Assembly (NCBI RefSeq): GCF_002285285.1
Contig: NZ_NSJF01000002.1
Coordinates: forward strand, 248,001 to 312,000
Direction: 5' to 3'
From: Vandammella animalimorsus
Lineage (GTDB): Bacteria > Pseudomonadota > Gammaproteobacteria > Burkholderiales > Burkholderiaceae_C
Length of the DNA stretch: 64,000 nucleotides
Numbering within the stretch: position 1 is the stretch's first letter; every line of letters begins with the position of its first letter. The notes under the pieces were generated by a model that made no database searches, had not been told where the DNA came from, and worked only from the letters and a program-made list of their open reading frames with translations. The position numbers and the translations under genes were made by a program. Positions 8,568-21,970 of this stretch are shown here, in pieces.

Positions 8568-9767
8568 ATGCAAAAAAAGAACAGGCGTTGGTGGCTGTGG
8601 CTGCTGATATTGCTGCTGCTGGCGGGGCTTGGCTATGTCGTGCGCCAGCAGCGGCTGGCTGCCAGCGCCGGGCCGGAATATGTCACCGCGCCGGTGGCGC
8701 GCGGCAGCATCGAGCAGACGGTGCTGGCCTCGGGCAAGCTCGAAGCCTTGCAGCAGGTAAATGTGGGCGCGCAGGTCTCGGGCCAGGTCAAGCACCTGGC
8801 GGTGCAGCTGGGGCAGAACGTCAAGGCCGGTGAGTTGATTGCCGAGATCGACTCGCTGACGCAGCAAAACGCCTTGCGCAATGCCGAGGCGGCCCTGACC
8901 ACGGCGCGCGCCGACCTGGCCGCGCAGCGCGCCACGCTGGCGCAGACCAAGTCCACCTACGAGCGCCAGCGCCGCCTGCGTGCGGCCGATGCCAATTCGC
9001 ACGCCGACCTGGAGGCCGCCGAGCTGGCCTACAAGGTGGCGCAGGCCAACATCGAATCGCAAAAGGCGCGCGTGGCCCAGGCCGAGATCAGCGCCGACAC
9101 CGCACGGCTGAACCTGGGCTACACCCGCATCGTCGCGCCCATGGACGGCCAGGTCGTGGCCATCGTCACCAAGGAGGGCCAGACCGTCAACGCCAACCAG
9201 TCGGCGCCGACCATTGTCGTGCTTGCGCAGCTGGACACCATGACCATCAAGGCCGAGATTTCCGAGGCCGACGTCACGCGCGTGCAGCCTGGCCAGCCGG
9301 TGTACTTCACCATCCTGGGCGAGCCCGACCGCCGCTACGAGGCCACGCTGCGCACCGTCGAGCCCGCGCCCGAGTCGATCAGCAGCGCCAGCGCCGCTGC
9401 CAGCGCCAGCAATGCCGGCACGACGGCGGCCATCTACTACAACGGCCTGTTCGACGTGCCCAACCCCGAGCATCGCCTGCGCATTGCCATGACGGCGCAG
9501 GTCTACATCGTGCAGGCGGCAGTGCAGGACGTGCTGACCGTGCCGGCTGCGGCGCTGGGCGCGCGCGCGGCCGATGGCAGCCACACGGTGCGCGTGGTCG
9601 GCGCCGATGGCAAGAGCAGCCCGCGCCGCGTGCAGGTCGGTCTGAACAACCAGATCACGGCCGAGATCACCGCCGGCCTGCAGGAAGGCGAGCGCGTCGT
9701 GGTGGCCGATGCTTCCGGGCCCTCGGCGGCCATGCGCCCCAGCGGCCCGCGCGGCATGCGCCTGTGA
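8568..9767 (+). CDS. macA: MacA-like periplasmic adaptor of a tripartite efflux pump
   Basis: Membrane-fusion protein linking an inner-membrane ABC transporter to an outer-membrane channel. 399 aa from MQKKNRRWW; an ATG 11 codons upstream is possible but neither has a good ribosome site. A single N-terminal membrane segment (about residues 9-25) is followed by the biotinyl-lipoyl half (PVARGSIEQTVLASGKLEA), a long coiled-coil hairpin (about residues 90-180, LRNAEAALTTARADLAAQ), the second lipoyl half (GYTRIVAPMDGQVV) and beta-barrel domains. A low-complexity Ser/Ala stretch near residue 275 is an insertion. It lies 14 bases before macB and the two should form one operon with the NodT-type gene. 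Confidence 0.93.
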   Translation: MQKKNRRWWLWLLILLLLAGLGYVVRQQRLAASAGPEYVTAPVARGSIEQTVLASGKLEALQQVNVGAQVSGQVKHLAVQLGQNVKAGELIAEIDSLTQQNALRNAEAALTTARADLAAQRATLAQTKSTYERQRRLRAADANSHADLEAAELAYKVAQANIESQKARVAQAEISADTARLNLGYTRIVAPMDGQVVAIVTKEGQTVNANQSAPTIVVLAQLDTMTIKAEISEADVTRVQPGQPVYFTILGEPDRRYEATLRTVEPAPESISSASAAASASNAGTTAAIYYNGLFDVPNPEHRLRIAMTAQVYIVQAAVQDVLTVPAAALGARAADGSHTVRVVGADGKSSPRRVQVGLNNQITAEITAGLQEGERVVVADASGPSAAMRPSGPRGMRL

Positions 9768-9781
9768 GGAGGGCTGGCCCG

Positions 9782-11809
9782 GTGCATGCTGCCAATCCGC
9801 GCCCCCAGGCCGCGCCCAGCGCTGGCGCGCCCTTGCTGCAACTGCGCCAGCTGCGGCGCGAATTCCCCGCCGGGGAGGGCACGATCGCCGTGCTCAAAGA
9901 CATCGACCTGGACATCCGCGCCGGGGAGATGGTGGCCATTGTTGGCCAGTCCGGCTCGGGCAAGTCCACGCTGATGAACATCCTGGGCTGTCTGGACCAG
10001 CCCACGCGCGGCGTGTACCGCATCAACGGAAGCGAGACATCGCAGCTCGATGCCGATGCGCTGGCGCAGCTGCGGCGCGAATACTTCGGCTTCATCTTTC
10101 AGCGTTACCACCTGCTGGGCGATTTGAACGCGCTGGACAACGTGCAGGTGCCGGCCATTTATGCCGGCGCCCCAGCGGCGCAGCGCCAGGCGCGTGCGCG
10201 CCAGCTGCTCGATCGCCTGGGCCTGGGCGAGCGCACGGCGCATCCGCCGGGCAAGCTCTCGGGCGGGCAGCAGCAGCGCGTGTCCATTGCGCGGGCGCTG
10301 ATGAACGGCGGCCAGGTGATTCTGGCCGACGAGCCCACCGGCGCGCTGGACTCGGCCTCGGGCGAGGAGGTCATGCGCATCCTGGCGCAGCTGCACGACG
10401 AGGGCCACACCATCATCATCGTCACGCACGACATGCAGGTGGCGCGCCATGCGCAGCGCATCATCGAAATCCACGACGGGCAAATCGTCAGCGACCGGCC
10501 CAATGCGCCGCAGCGCGGCGCGGCAGGGCAGGGCGATGGCAAAGCTGCGGCCAGCCCCGCCGCCTCTGTCACGGCCCGTGCTGCAGCGCGCTCGGCGCCG
10601 CTGGCCGCGCTGGGCCGCCTGGTGGAAGCCCTGCACATGGCGCTGCGGGCCATGAATGCGCACCGGCTGCGCACCTTTCTGACCATGCTGGGCATCATCA
10701 TCGGCATTGCCTCGGTGGTCTCGGTGGTGGCGCTGGGCGAGGGCTCGCGGCGCGCCGTGCTGCAGAACATTGCCTCCATCGGCACCAACACCATCGACAT
10801 CCGCCCCGGCAGTGGCTTTGGCGATCGCCAGGCCAGCCGCATCCGCACGCTGGTGGCGGCCGATGCCGATGCGCTGGCGCAGCAAGGCTATGTGGACAGC
10901 GTCACGCCCAGCGTGAACAGCGCAGCCACCGTGCGCCATGGCAACGTCGAATCCAGCGGCCAGGTGCGTGGCGTGGGCGAGCAGTTCTTCCAGGTGCGTG
11001 GCCTGCGGCTGGCCGCCGGGCGCTGGTTCGGGCGCGAGGCCGTGCAGGCGCGCACGCAGGAGGCGGTGATTGACGACAACGCGCGCAAGACTTTTTTTGC
11101 CGATGGCCGCGACCCCATCGGCCAGGTGCTGCTGCTGGGCCGCGTGCCGGTGCGCATCGTGGGCGTGCTGCAGCCGCAGGCGGCGGGCTTCAACCCGGAC
11201 TCGGGCAGCGTCACGGTTTATGTGCCCTATACCACGGTGATGGGGCGCATCTCGGGGCAAAGCCACGTCAGCACCATCACCGTGCGCGTGCGCGACGATG
11301 CCTCCTCGCAGGCTGCAGAGGCCGGCATCACGCAGCTGCTCACGCAGCGCCACGGCCGTCAGGATTTCTTTCTGATGAACTCCGACACCATCCGCCAGAC
11401 CATCGAGAGCACCACCCGCACCATGACCTTGCTGGTGGCCTCGATTGCCGTGATCTCGCTGCTGGTGGGCGGCATCGGCGTGATGAACATCATGCTGGTC
11501 TCGGTCACCGAGCGCACCAGCGAGATCGGCGTGCGCATGGCTGTGGGCGCGCGCCAGAGCGACATCCAGCAGCAATTCCTGATCGAGGCCGTGCTGGTGT
11601 GCGTGCTCGGCGGCCTGCTGGGCATTGGCTGCGCCCTGGCGTTTGGCGAGCTGTTCGCGCGCTTCAGCCGCGACTTCCAGCTGGTCTTCTCGGTGCAGTC
11701 CATGGTCTGGGCCTTTGCCTGCTCATCGTTGATCGGCATCGTGTTCGGCTTTCTGCCGGCGCGCAGCGCGGCGCGCCTCAATCCCATCGACGCGCTGTCG
11801 CGCAACTAG
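9782..11809 (+). CDS. macB: MacB-like ABC transporter (ATPase-permease fusion)
   Basis: 675 aa. The start is taken as GTG with GAGGAGGG 7 bases upstream; a GTG at the macA stop would place that ribosome site inside the gene. The N-terminal ATPase has Walker A GQSGSGKST (near residue 54), signature LSGGQQQR (near 159) and Walker B VILADEPTGALDSA. A Gln/Ala-rich linker leads to the first membrane segment (MLGIIIGIASVVSVVALGEG), a large periplasmic domain, and three C-terminal membrane segments (FtsX-like fold). By homology it drives export of macrolides, lipopeptides or siderophore-like molecules from the periplasm; the substrate here is unknown. Confidence 0.95.
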   Translation: MHAANPRPQAAPSAGAPLLQLRQLRREFPAGEGTIAVLKDIDLDIRAGEMVAIVGQSGSGKSTLMNILGCLDQPTRGVYRINGSETSQLDADALAQLRREYFGFIFQRYHLLGDLNALDNVQVPAIYAGAPAAQRQARARQLLDRLGLGERTAHPPGKLSGGQQQRVSIARALMNGGQVILADEPTGALDSASGEEVMRILAQLHDEGHTIIIVTHDMQVARHAQRIIEIHDGQIVSDRPNAPQRGAAGQGDGKAAASPAASVTARAAARSAPLAALGRLVEALHMALRAMNAHRLRTFLTMLGIIIGIASVVSVVALGEGSRRAVLQNIASIGTNTIDIRPGSGFGDRQASRIRTLVAADADALAQQGYVDSVTPSVNSAATVRHGNVESSGQVRGVGEQFFQVRGLRLAAGRWFGREAVQARTQEAVIDDNARKTFFADGRDPIGQVLLLGRVPVRIVGVLQPQAAGFNPDSGSVTVYVPYTTVMGRISGQSHVSTITVRVRDDASSQAAEAGITQLLTQRHGRQDFFLMNSDTIRQTIESTTRTMTLLVASIAVISLLVGGIGVMNIMLVSVTERTSEIGVRMAVGARQSDIQQQFLIEAVLVCVLGGLLGIGCALAFGELFARFSRDFQLVFSVQSMVWAFACSSLIGIVFGFLPARSAARLNPIDALSRN

Positions 11810-11830
11810 GGGTTGTTCACACTATGCAAG
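11807..11830 (+). repeat. AGAGCGTGTT-family repeat fragment at the macB stop
   Basis: From the TAG stop of macB, the sequence TTGTTCACACTATGCAAG matches, with three mismatches over 25 bases, the inverted copy at 36611-36634. That copy likewise begins at a TAG stop codon. The last bases (CAAGGAG) supply the ribosome site of the following gene. Confidence 0.55.
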
Positions 11831-11840
11831 GAGCCGCAAC

Positions 11841-13310
11841 GTGAATCGTAAGAACATGCGTGTGATGAACTTCCCCTTGGCTTTCTCCCCCCGCCGCGGC
11901 GCTGTGCTGGGCGCGGCCTGCGCCCTGGTGCTGACGCTGACAGGCTGCGCCAGCCTGCAAACGGCCTACACCCCGCCGCCGCTGGCTGTGCCTGGCAACT
12001 GGAGCAGCCAGCCCGCAGCCGCGCCTGCTGATGCAGCAGCCGAGCCGGCCCAGGCCGCCCAGTGGTGGACGGCGCTGGGCGATGCCCAGCTCAACCAGCT
12101 GATCGCCCAGGCCCTGCAGCACAGCCCCGATATGGCGCTGGCGGCCTGGAACATCCGCCAGGCCCAGTTGGCCCTGGGGTTGGCGCAGGACAAGGCCCGC
12201 CCCGGCCTGGGCGCCAGCGCCTCGCTCGGCGCCAGCCGCGACTTCGACGCCGCGCGCAGCGGCCAAAGCCACAGCCTGGGCCTGAACCTGAGCTATGAGC
12301 TGGACTGGTGGGGCAAGCTGGCCAGCCAGCGCGATGCGGCGCAGTGGCGCCACAGCGCCACGCAGCAGGATCGGCGCAGCACGGCCTTGGTGCTGGTGGC
12401 CAGTGTGGCCACGCTGTATTGGCAGCTGGCGCACCAGAACGAGCAGATTGCCAGCAGCGTGCGCAGCCTGGACTACGCGCGGCGCACCCAGGCGCTGGTG
12501 CAGGCCCAGTATGAGGCTGGCGGCGTCTCCGGCCTGGAGCGCCAGCAGGCCGCGCGCAGCGTGGCCGCGCAGCAGGCCGCACTGGCGGCCTTGCAGCAGG
12601 CGCGCGCCAGCACGCGCCATGCGCTGGCCGTGCTGCTGGGCCAGCCGCCCACGGGCGATGCCCTGGCTGCGCTGCTGCCCGATGGCGAGCCCCAGGCCCT
12701 GCCTGCAGGCGAGCTGCCCGAGCTGCCCGAGCTGCCGCTGCAGCTGCCGGCCCAGGTGCTGGCGCGCCGCCCTGACGTGCAGGCCGCCGAGGCCCGGCTG
12801 CGCGCCACGCTGGCCGATGGCGATGCGCTGCGCGCCAGCTACTACCCCAACATCAGCCTGACGGCTGGCCTGGGCAGCAGCGCCCAGTCGCTGGGGCAGT
12901 GGTTGTCCAACCCGGTGGGCACGCTGGGCGCCAGTCTGGCGCTACCGTTTTTGCGCCAGCGCGAAATGCGCCTGAACAGCGAGGTGGCGCACGCCAACTA
13001 TGAAGCTGCGGCCGTGGGCTTTCAAAAGACTTTGCTGCAGGCCCTGCAGGAGGTAGAGGACGCGCTGGCCGCGCGCCAGCAGTTGCAGCAGCAGCGCCAT
13101 TGGCTGCAGCAGCAGCGCGATGCGGCGCTGCAGGTTGAATCGCTCAGCGAGGTGCGCTACCGCAACGGCGCGGTGGCGTTGCAAGCCTGGCTGGACGCGC
13201 AAGAGGCGCGCCGCAGCGCCGAACTGGCCCTCTCGGCCAACCGCCAGGCCCAGCTCAATAACTTGCTGACGCTGTACAAGGCTCTGGGCGGCGCACCGTC
13301 TGAGCCCTGA
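11841..13310 (+). CDS. NodT-family outer-membrane efflux lipoprotein
   Basis: 489 aa starting at GTG, 7 bases after AAGGAG. Signal peptide II with lipobox LTGC (Cys36 becomes the lipidated N-terminus). Two OEP (TolC-like) repeats follow, with helical segments such as LSYELDWWGKLASQRDAAQW and QLPAQVLARRPDVQAAEARL characteristic of the NodT/OprM group. It should be the outer-membrane channel of the MacAB-like pump encoded just upstream. The TGA stop is one arm of the target duplication of a MITE that starts on the next base. Confidence 0.94.
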   Translation: MNRKNMRVMNFPLAFSPRRGAVLGAACALVLTLTGCASLQTAYTPPPLAVPGNWSSQPAAAPADAAAEPAQAAQWWTALGDAQLNQLIAQALQHSPDMALAAWNIRQAQLALGLAQDKARPGLGASASLGASRDFDAARSGQSHSLGLNLSYELDWWGKLASQRDAAQWRHSATQQDRRSTALVLVASVATLYWQLAHQNEQIASSVRSLDYARRTQALVQAQYEAGGVSGLERQQAARSVAAQQAALAALQQARASTRHALAVLLGQPPTGDALAALLPDGEPQALPAGELPELPELPLQLPAQVLARRPDVQAAEARLRATLADGDALRASYYPNISLTAGLGSSAQSLGQWLSNPVGTLGASLALPFLRQREMRLNSEVAHANYEAAAVGFQKTLLQALQEVEDALAARQQLQQQRHWLQQQRDAALQVESLSEVRYRNGAVALQAWLDAQEARRSAELALSANRQAQLNNLLTLYKALGGAPSEP

Positions 13311-13471
13311 GAGCCTGTTCAAAATCTCGGCGCGAGTGGGCAAGAAGCGGTTTGGGGTGGGCTGCAAGGCGCAAAACGCAGCCATAGCTGGGGCTATGGC
13401 GAGGCTTTGCAACGCAGCAGAGCGCCCAAATCCGCTCTCTTGACCGCCGTGCAAAGATTTTGAACAGGCTC
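13311..13471. mobile_element. 161-base MITE related to the local IS5-family element
   Basis: Perfect 17-base inverted ends GAGCCTGTTCAAAATCT / AGATTTTGAACAGGCTC, flanked by TGA on both sides (13308-13310 and 13472-13474). No coding capacity. The interior holds partial inverted repeats (ATAGCTGGGGCTAT and CGCAAAACGCAGCC against GCTTTGCAACGCAGC). The end sequence differs from that of the IS at 6878-7725 by one base in the first 17, and both make TNA duplications, so the IS transposase is a likely mobiliser. Confidence 0.9.
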
Positions 13472-13512
13472 TGATGGGCGCGCGGCCAGCTGCGGGGCAG
13501 CTGGCATGCGCC

Positions 13513-13770
13513 TCAGTCGCGCAGCGCGGCGCTCAGTTGGTCGATCAGGATCGACCAGGGCGGCTCGTCGAGCTGCTTTTGCTCGCGCAGAAACTGCGCC
13601 TGCGCAGTGCTCCAGAATGGCGCATCGGCCAGCAGCACCTCATCGGGCAGCGGGTGGTGCTCGGAGATGAAGTCGGCGATTTGCACGGCCGAGCTGGGCA
13701 GGCCGAGCTGCTCGAACAAATCGCTGAAGCTGGCGCAGCGCTCAATGAATTCGGGGCTGTGGATGGGCAT
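13513..13770 (-). CDS. DUF2789 small protein
   Basis: 85 aa, MPIHSPEFIERCASFSDLFE, with the conserved LFEQLGLPSSAVQIADFI and APFWSTAQAQFLREQ segments of the DUF2789 family. These are small helical proteins found in many beta- and gammaproteobacteria, with no assigned function. A GGAGCCC-like ribosome site precedes the ATG. It lies 92 bases downstream of argB on the same strand; a 7-base tandem repeat (GCGTTCG, three units near 13818-13840) sits between them. Confidence 0.85.
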   Translation of the reverse strand: MPIHSPEFIERCASFSDLFEQLGLPSSAVQIADFISEHHPLPDEVLLADAPFWSTAQAQFLREQKQLDEPPWSILIDQLSAALRD

Positions 13771-13862
13771 CAAGGGCTCCTGGTTCTGTGTGGTGTGGGG
13801 GGATCGCCAGATACTCGGCGTTCGGCGTTCGGCGTTCGGGGCCGCGCTCGTTCGGCGGTTTC

Positions 13863-18716
<4,854 letters not shown>

Positions 18717-18720
<4 letters not shown>

Positions 18721-18776
18721 ACCGATGAACCGATGAACCGATGAACCGATGAACCGATGAACCGATGAACCGATGA
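18717..18776 (+). repeat. Seven tandem ATGAACCG units linking two genes
   Basis: ATGAACCG occurs seven times without error (18717-18772), followed by ATGAGTGA. Each unit contains ATGA, so it is both a start and a stop. Read in frame, each ATG gives ATG AAC CGA TGA (Met-Asn-Arg-stop), whose TGA overlaps the next ATG by the usual 4-base ATGA. The first ATGA overlaps the stop of the oxidoreductase gene; the last stop overlaps the MFS start at 18773. Confidence 0.95.
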
Positions 18777-20098
18777 GTGAACACACCGCCGCCACCCGCC
18801 CCTGCGCGCTGGCCGTGGCCCTGGCCGGCCTGTTGGCGCTGGCCATCGCCATGGGCCTGGGGCGCTTTGCCTTCACCCCCATGCTGCCGCTGATGGTGCG
18901 CGATGGCCTGCTCGACCTGCGCCAGGGCAGCTGGCTGGCGACCCTGAACTACCTGGGCTATTTGCTGGGCGCGCTGGCCTGCATGGTCTTGCCCTGGCTG
19001 CTGCGCCAGCCGCAGCGCTTGCGGGCCTGGGGCCCCTGGCTGCTGCTGGCGGGCCTGGCGGCCACGGCAGTCTTGCTGCTGCTCATGGCGCTGCCGCTGG
19101 CCTGGCTCTGGCCGGGCGTGCGGCTGCTGGCCGGGGTGGCCTCGGCCGTGGCCTTTGTGCACACCTCCGGCTGGTGCCTGGAGCAACTGGCCATGCGCCG
19201 GGCCGGGCAGCTCGGCGGCATCGTCTTCAGCGGGCCGGGCATCGGCATCCTGGCCTCGGGCCTGATGGCCTGGGCGCTGCAAGCCAGGCCTGCGTTGCTG
19301 ACCTGGGCCGTGCAGGCCTTGGCGGCTGTGGTTATGGCCGCCTGGGTGCTGCGCGTAGTCTGGCGCAGCGGGGCCTTGCAGCGCGCGGCCAGCTCCGCTG
19401 CCGCTGATACCGCTGATGCCGCCGCCGCATCTGCGGCACCTTCCGCATCTGCTGCGCCTGCTGCCACGCCCGCCCCATCCACAGCCCCGGCAACCGCATC
19501 GGCCCAGCCCGCCGCGTGGACGGCCCAGCCCTGGCTGCTGGCGCTGGCCTATGGCCTGGCCGGCTTTGGCTACATCATCACCGCCACCTACCTGCCCGTC
19601 ATCGCCCAGGGCGTGATCCCCGGCTCGCGCTGGATTGCCTGGTTCTGGCCCATCTTTGGCGCCTGCGTGGCCCTGGGCGCGGCCAGCACCGGCCTGATCC
19701 CGGCGCGGGTGGACCGGCGCTGGCTGCTGCTGTTGTGTCATCTGCTGCAGGCCTGCGGCGTGGTACTGCCCCTGCTGCTGCCCAACGCCACGGGCTTCGT
19801 GCTGGGCAGCGCGCTGCTGGGCCTGCCCTTTACCGCCATCACCCTGTTTGGCATGCAGGAAGCGCGCCGCCTGCGCCCGGCCCAGGCCACGGCCTTCATG
19901 GGCAGCCTGACGGCCCTGTATGGCCTGGGGCAAATCGCCGGCCCGCCACTGGTGGTGCAACTGCTGCACGGCGCTGCATCGCAACAGCAAGGCTTCGCCC
20001 TGGCGCTGTGGGTAGCCGCAGCCGGCCTGCTGGCCGGCGCACTGTTGTACGGCCTGATGCTGGCCTTGGAGCGCCGCCGCCTGCATGCCCCACGGTGA
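18773..20098 (+). CDS. YbfB/YjiJ-family MFS transporter
   Basis: 441 aa with about 12 hydrophobic segments. The N-terminus, GLGRFAFTPMLPLMVRDGLL, is typical of the YbfB/YjiJ branch of the major facilitator superfamily. A Ser/Ala/Pro-rich loop (about residues 205-245) separates the two six-helix halves. Substrate unknown; the adjacent indolepyruvate oxidoreductase suggests, weakly, an aromatic amino-acid derived acid. No independent ribosome site is visible before the ATG, since that stretch is the 8-base repeat, so translation probably depends on coupling to the upstream gene. Confidence 0.9.
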   Translation: MSEHTAATRPCALAVALAGLLALAIAMGLGRFAFTPMLPLMVRDGLLDLRQGSWLATLNYLGYLLGALACMVLPWLLRQPQRLRAWGPWLLLAGLAATAVLLLLMALPLAWLWPGVRLLAGVASAVAFVHTSGWCLEQLAMRRAGQLGGIVFSGPGIGILASGLMAWALQARPALLTWAVQALAAVVMAAWVLRVVWRSGALQRAASSAAADTADAAAASAAPSASAAPAATPAPSTAPATASAQPAAWTAQPWLLALAYGLAGFGYIITATYLPVIAQGVIPGSRWIAWFWPIFGACVALGAASTGLIPARVDRRWLLLLCHLLQACGVVLPLLLPNATGFVLGSALLGLPFTAITLFGMQEARRLRPAQATAFMGSLTALYGLGQIAGPPLVVQLLHGAASQQQGFALALWVAAAGLLAGALLYGLMLALERRRLHAPR

Positions 20099-20165
20099 CG
20101 GCCGCTGCTTGGGCTGGGGCATGCAGGGGCTGGGCCCGCGCCAATTTCTTTATGATGCGCCTGCC

Positions 20166-21098
20166 ATGCCCGCCAACCCTGCCGTGCCCACCATGCCCGC
20201 CACCCAGAATCGCCCAGCCGCTGCCGCCTTGCTGCAAATGCAAGGGCTGCGCTTTGGCTATGGGCCGCGCGCGCTGTTCGATGGCCTGCAGGCGCAGATC
20301 GACCGGCCCGGCGTGTATGGGCTGTTCGGGCACAACGGCAGTGGCAAATCCACGCTGCTGAAATTGCTGGCCGGGCTGCTGGGGCCGCAGGCGGGCCAGA
20401 TACGCGTGCTGGGCCAGGTGCCGCGCCAGCGCCGGCCGCAGTTCCTGCAACAGGTCTATATCCTGCCCGAGGAGTTTCACCTGCCCGATCTGACGCCGCA
20501 GCAGCTGCAGCGCACGCACGGCAGTTTTTTCCCGCAGTTTGACGCGGCGCTGTTCGCGCACTGCCTGCAGGCGCTGCAGGTGCCCGGCGCGCAGCGCTTT
20601 GGCGGCATGAGCCTGGGGCAGAAGAAAAAGGCCGCGCTGGCCTTTGCGCTGGCCGTGCGCACACCGCTGCTGCTGCTGGATGAGCCCACCAACGGGCTGG
20701 ACATCCTCGGCCGCAGCCGCTTCAAAGAGCTGTTGATGCAGCCCGAGCAGGCCGGGCGCACGGTGCTGGTCAGCACCCACCAGGCGCACGATCTGGAGCA
20801 GGTGCTGCAGCACATCTGGTTTCTGGGCCAGGGGCGCTTGCTGCTCGACGCCAGCATGGCCGAGCTGGGCCAGCGGCTGCGCCTGGGCCTGGCCCCGGCA
20901 GGGCAGGCGCTGCCGCCGGGGCCGCCGCCCATCCACCAGGAGGCCATGGGCGGGCACACCGTCTGGCTGGCCGCGCGCCGGCCTGGCGAGCCGGCCGCGC
21001 CCGTGCCGCTGGAGCTGCTGTACAAGGCCATCAGCCTGAACGAAGCGGGCGTGCTGGCGGCGCTGCAAGCGCCCCCCGCCCAGGAGGATGCACCATGA
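20166..21098 (+). CDS. ABC transporter ATP-binding protein
   Basis: 310 aa ATPase with Walker A GHNGSGKST, a Q-loop region (FLQQVYILPEEFHLPD), a divergent signature (GGMSLGQKKKAALAFAL), Walker B LLLLDEPTNGLDI and the H-loop STHQAHDLEQV. This subtype resembles YbbL/CcmA-like ATPases of small exporters. The stop overlaps the next start by ATGA, and that gene overlaps a third by ATGA, so the three are one unit. A TATGAT box ends about 10 bases before the ATG, which would make the message leaderless or nearly so; this is only a suggestion. Confidence 0.92.
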   Translation: MPANPAVPTMPATQNRPAAAALLQMQGLRFGYGPRALFDGLQAQIDRPGVYGLFGHNGSGKSTLLKLLAGLLGPQAGQIRVLGQVPRQRRPQFLQQVYILPEEFHLPDLTPQQLQRTHGSFFPQFDAALFAHCLQALQVPGAQRFGGMSLGQKKKAALAFALAVRTPLLLLDEPTNGLDILGRSRFKELLMQPEQAGRTVLVSTHQAHDLEQVLQHIWFLGQGRLLLDASMAELGQRLRLGLAPAGQALPPGPPPIHQEAMGGHTVWLAARRPGEPAAPVPLELLYKAISLNEAGVLAALQAPPAQEDAP

Positions 21099-21970
21099 AC
21101 GCGCCTGCTGCGCCATCGCCTTTCTTCAGCCTGTCGCGCTTTGTGCGGCTGGCGCGTGTGCAATGGGCTGAGCGCTGGCGCGGCTGGGCCGGCTTCGCGC
21201 TGGCCGGGGCCTTGCTGTATGCGCTGCTGCTGGCCCTGGCGGTGGGCAACAACCACAGCCACAACGCCTTGCAGACCAGTGGCCAGGCCGAGCTTTACGC
21301 CGCCGGGCTGCTGCTTTCTGGGCCGGTGTTTGCCGGGCTGTACTTCCAGGGCCTGCGCCAGCCTGGCGCCGCCTTGCTGCTGCTGATGCGCCCGGCCTCG
21401 GTGTTCGAGAAATGGCTGCTGGCGGCGCTGACGCTGCTGCTGGCCTATCCGCTGGCTTACACCCTGGTCATTGGCGCACTCAACGGCCTGGGCGCGGAGC
21501 TGGAATACCAGCTGGCCGTGGCGCACTTCCAGTCGTTGAGCGAGGCGCAGCGCGGCTCCCTCGCCATGCCCAGGCCGCAGCAATGGGCGCTGTTTCACCC
21601 GTTGCGCATGGCGCCCCACCCGGATCGGGCGGGCCTGTACGACGCCGTGGCCGACCGCCTGGGCATTGCGCTGATGTTCGCCGGCCTGTGCGGCTTTGCC
21701 GTGCTGGGCAGCCTGTGGTTTCGCCGCGCGCCCGCCATCAAGACGGTGTTGCTGGGCCTGGCGCTGTTCATGGCCACCGGGCTGCTCGATGCCGTGGGCG
21801 ATGGCGTGCAGTTGAGCCGGCTGGAGCTGGCCCAGCTGCTGCCCGGCAGCCTGCAGGCGCAGCAGGCCAGCGCGTTGCAGCAGTTGGTCGTGGCGCTGTT
21901 CTGGCTGGGCACGCCGGCCCTGCTGTGGCTGGCGGCCTGGCGCGCGCTGCATGAGCGGGAGCTGGCATGA
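21095..21970 (+). CDS. Putative ABC transporter permease
   Basis: 291 aa with six or so membrane segments, the first at GFALAGALLYALLLALAVG and others at LLAALTLLLAYPLAYTLVIG, ALMFAGLCGFAVLGSLWF and VALFWLGTPALLWLAAW. No strong family motif; its role as permease is inferred from its ATGA-coupled position right after the ATPase. Similar two-gene modules in Bacteroidetes and Proteobacteria are called ABC transporter permease without known substrate. Confidence 0.72.
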   Translation: MNAPAAPSPFFSLSRFVRLARVQWAERWRGWAGFALAGALLYALLLALAVGNNHSHNALQTSGQAELYAAGLLLSGPVFAGLYFQGLRQPGAALLLLMRPASVFEKWLLAALTLLLAYPLAYTLVIGALNGLGAELEYQLAVAHFQSLSEAQRGSLAMPRPQQWALFHPLRMAPHPDRAGLYDAVADRLGIALMFAGLCGFAVLGSLWFRRAPAIKTVLLGLALFMATGLLDAVGDGVQLSRLELAQLLPGSLQAQQASALQQLVVALFWLGTPALLWLAAWRALHERELA

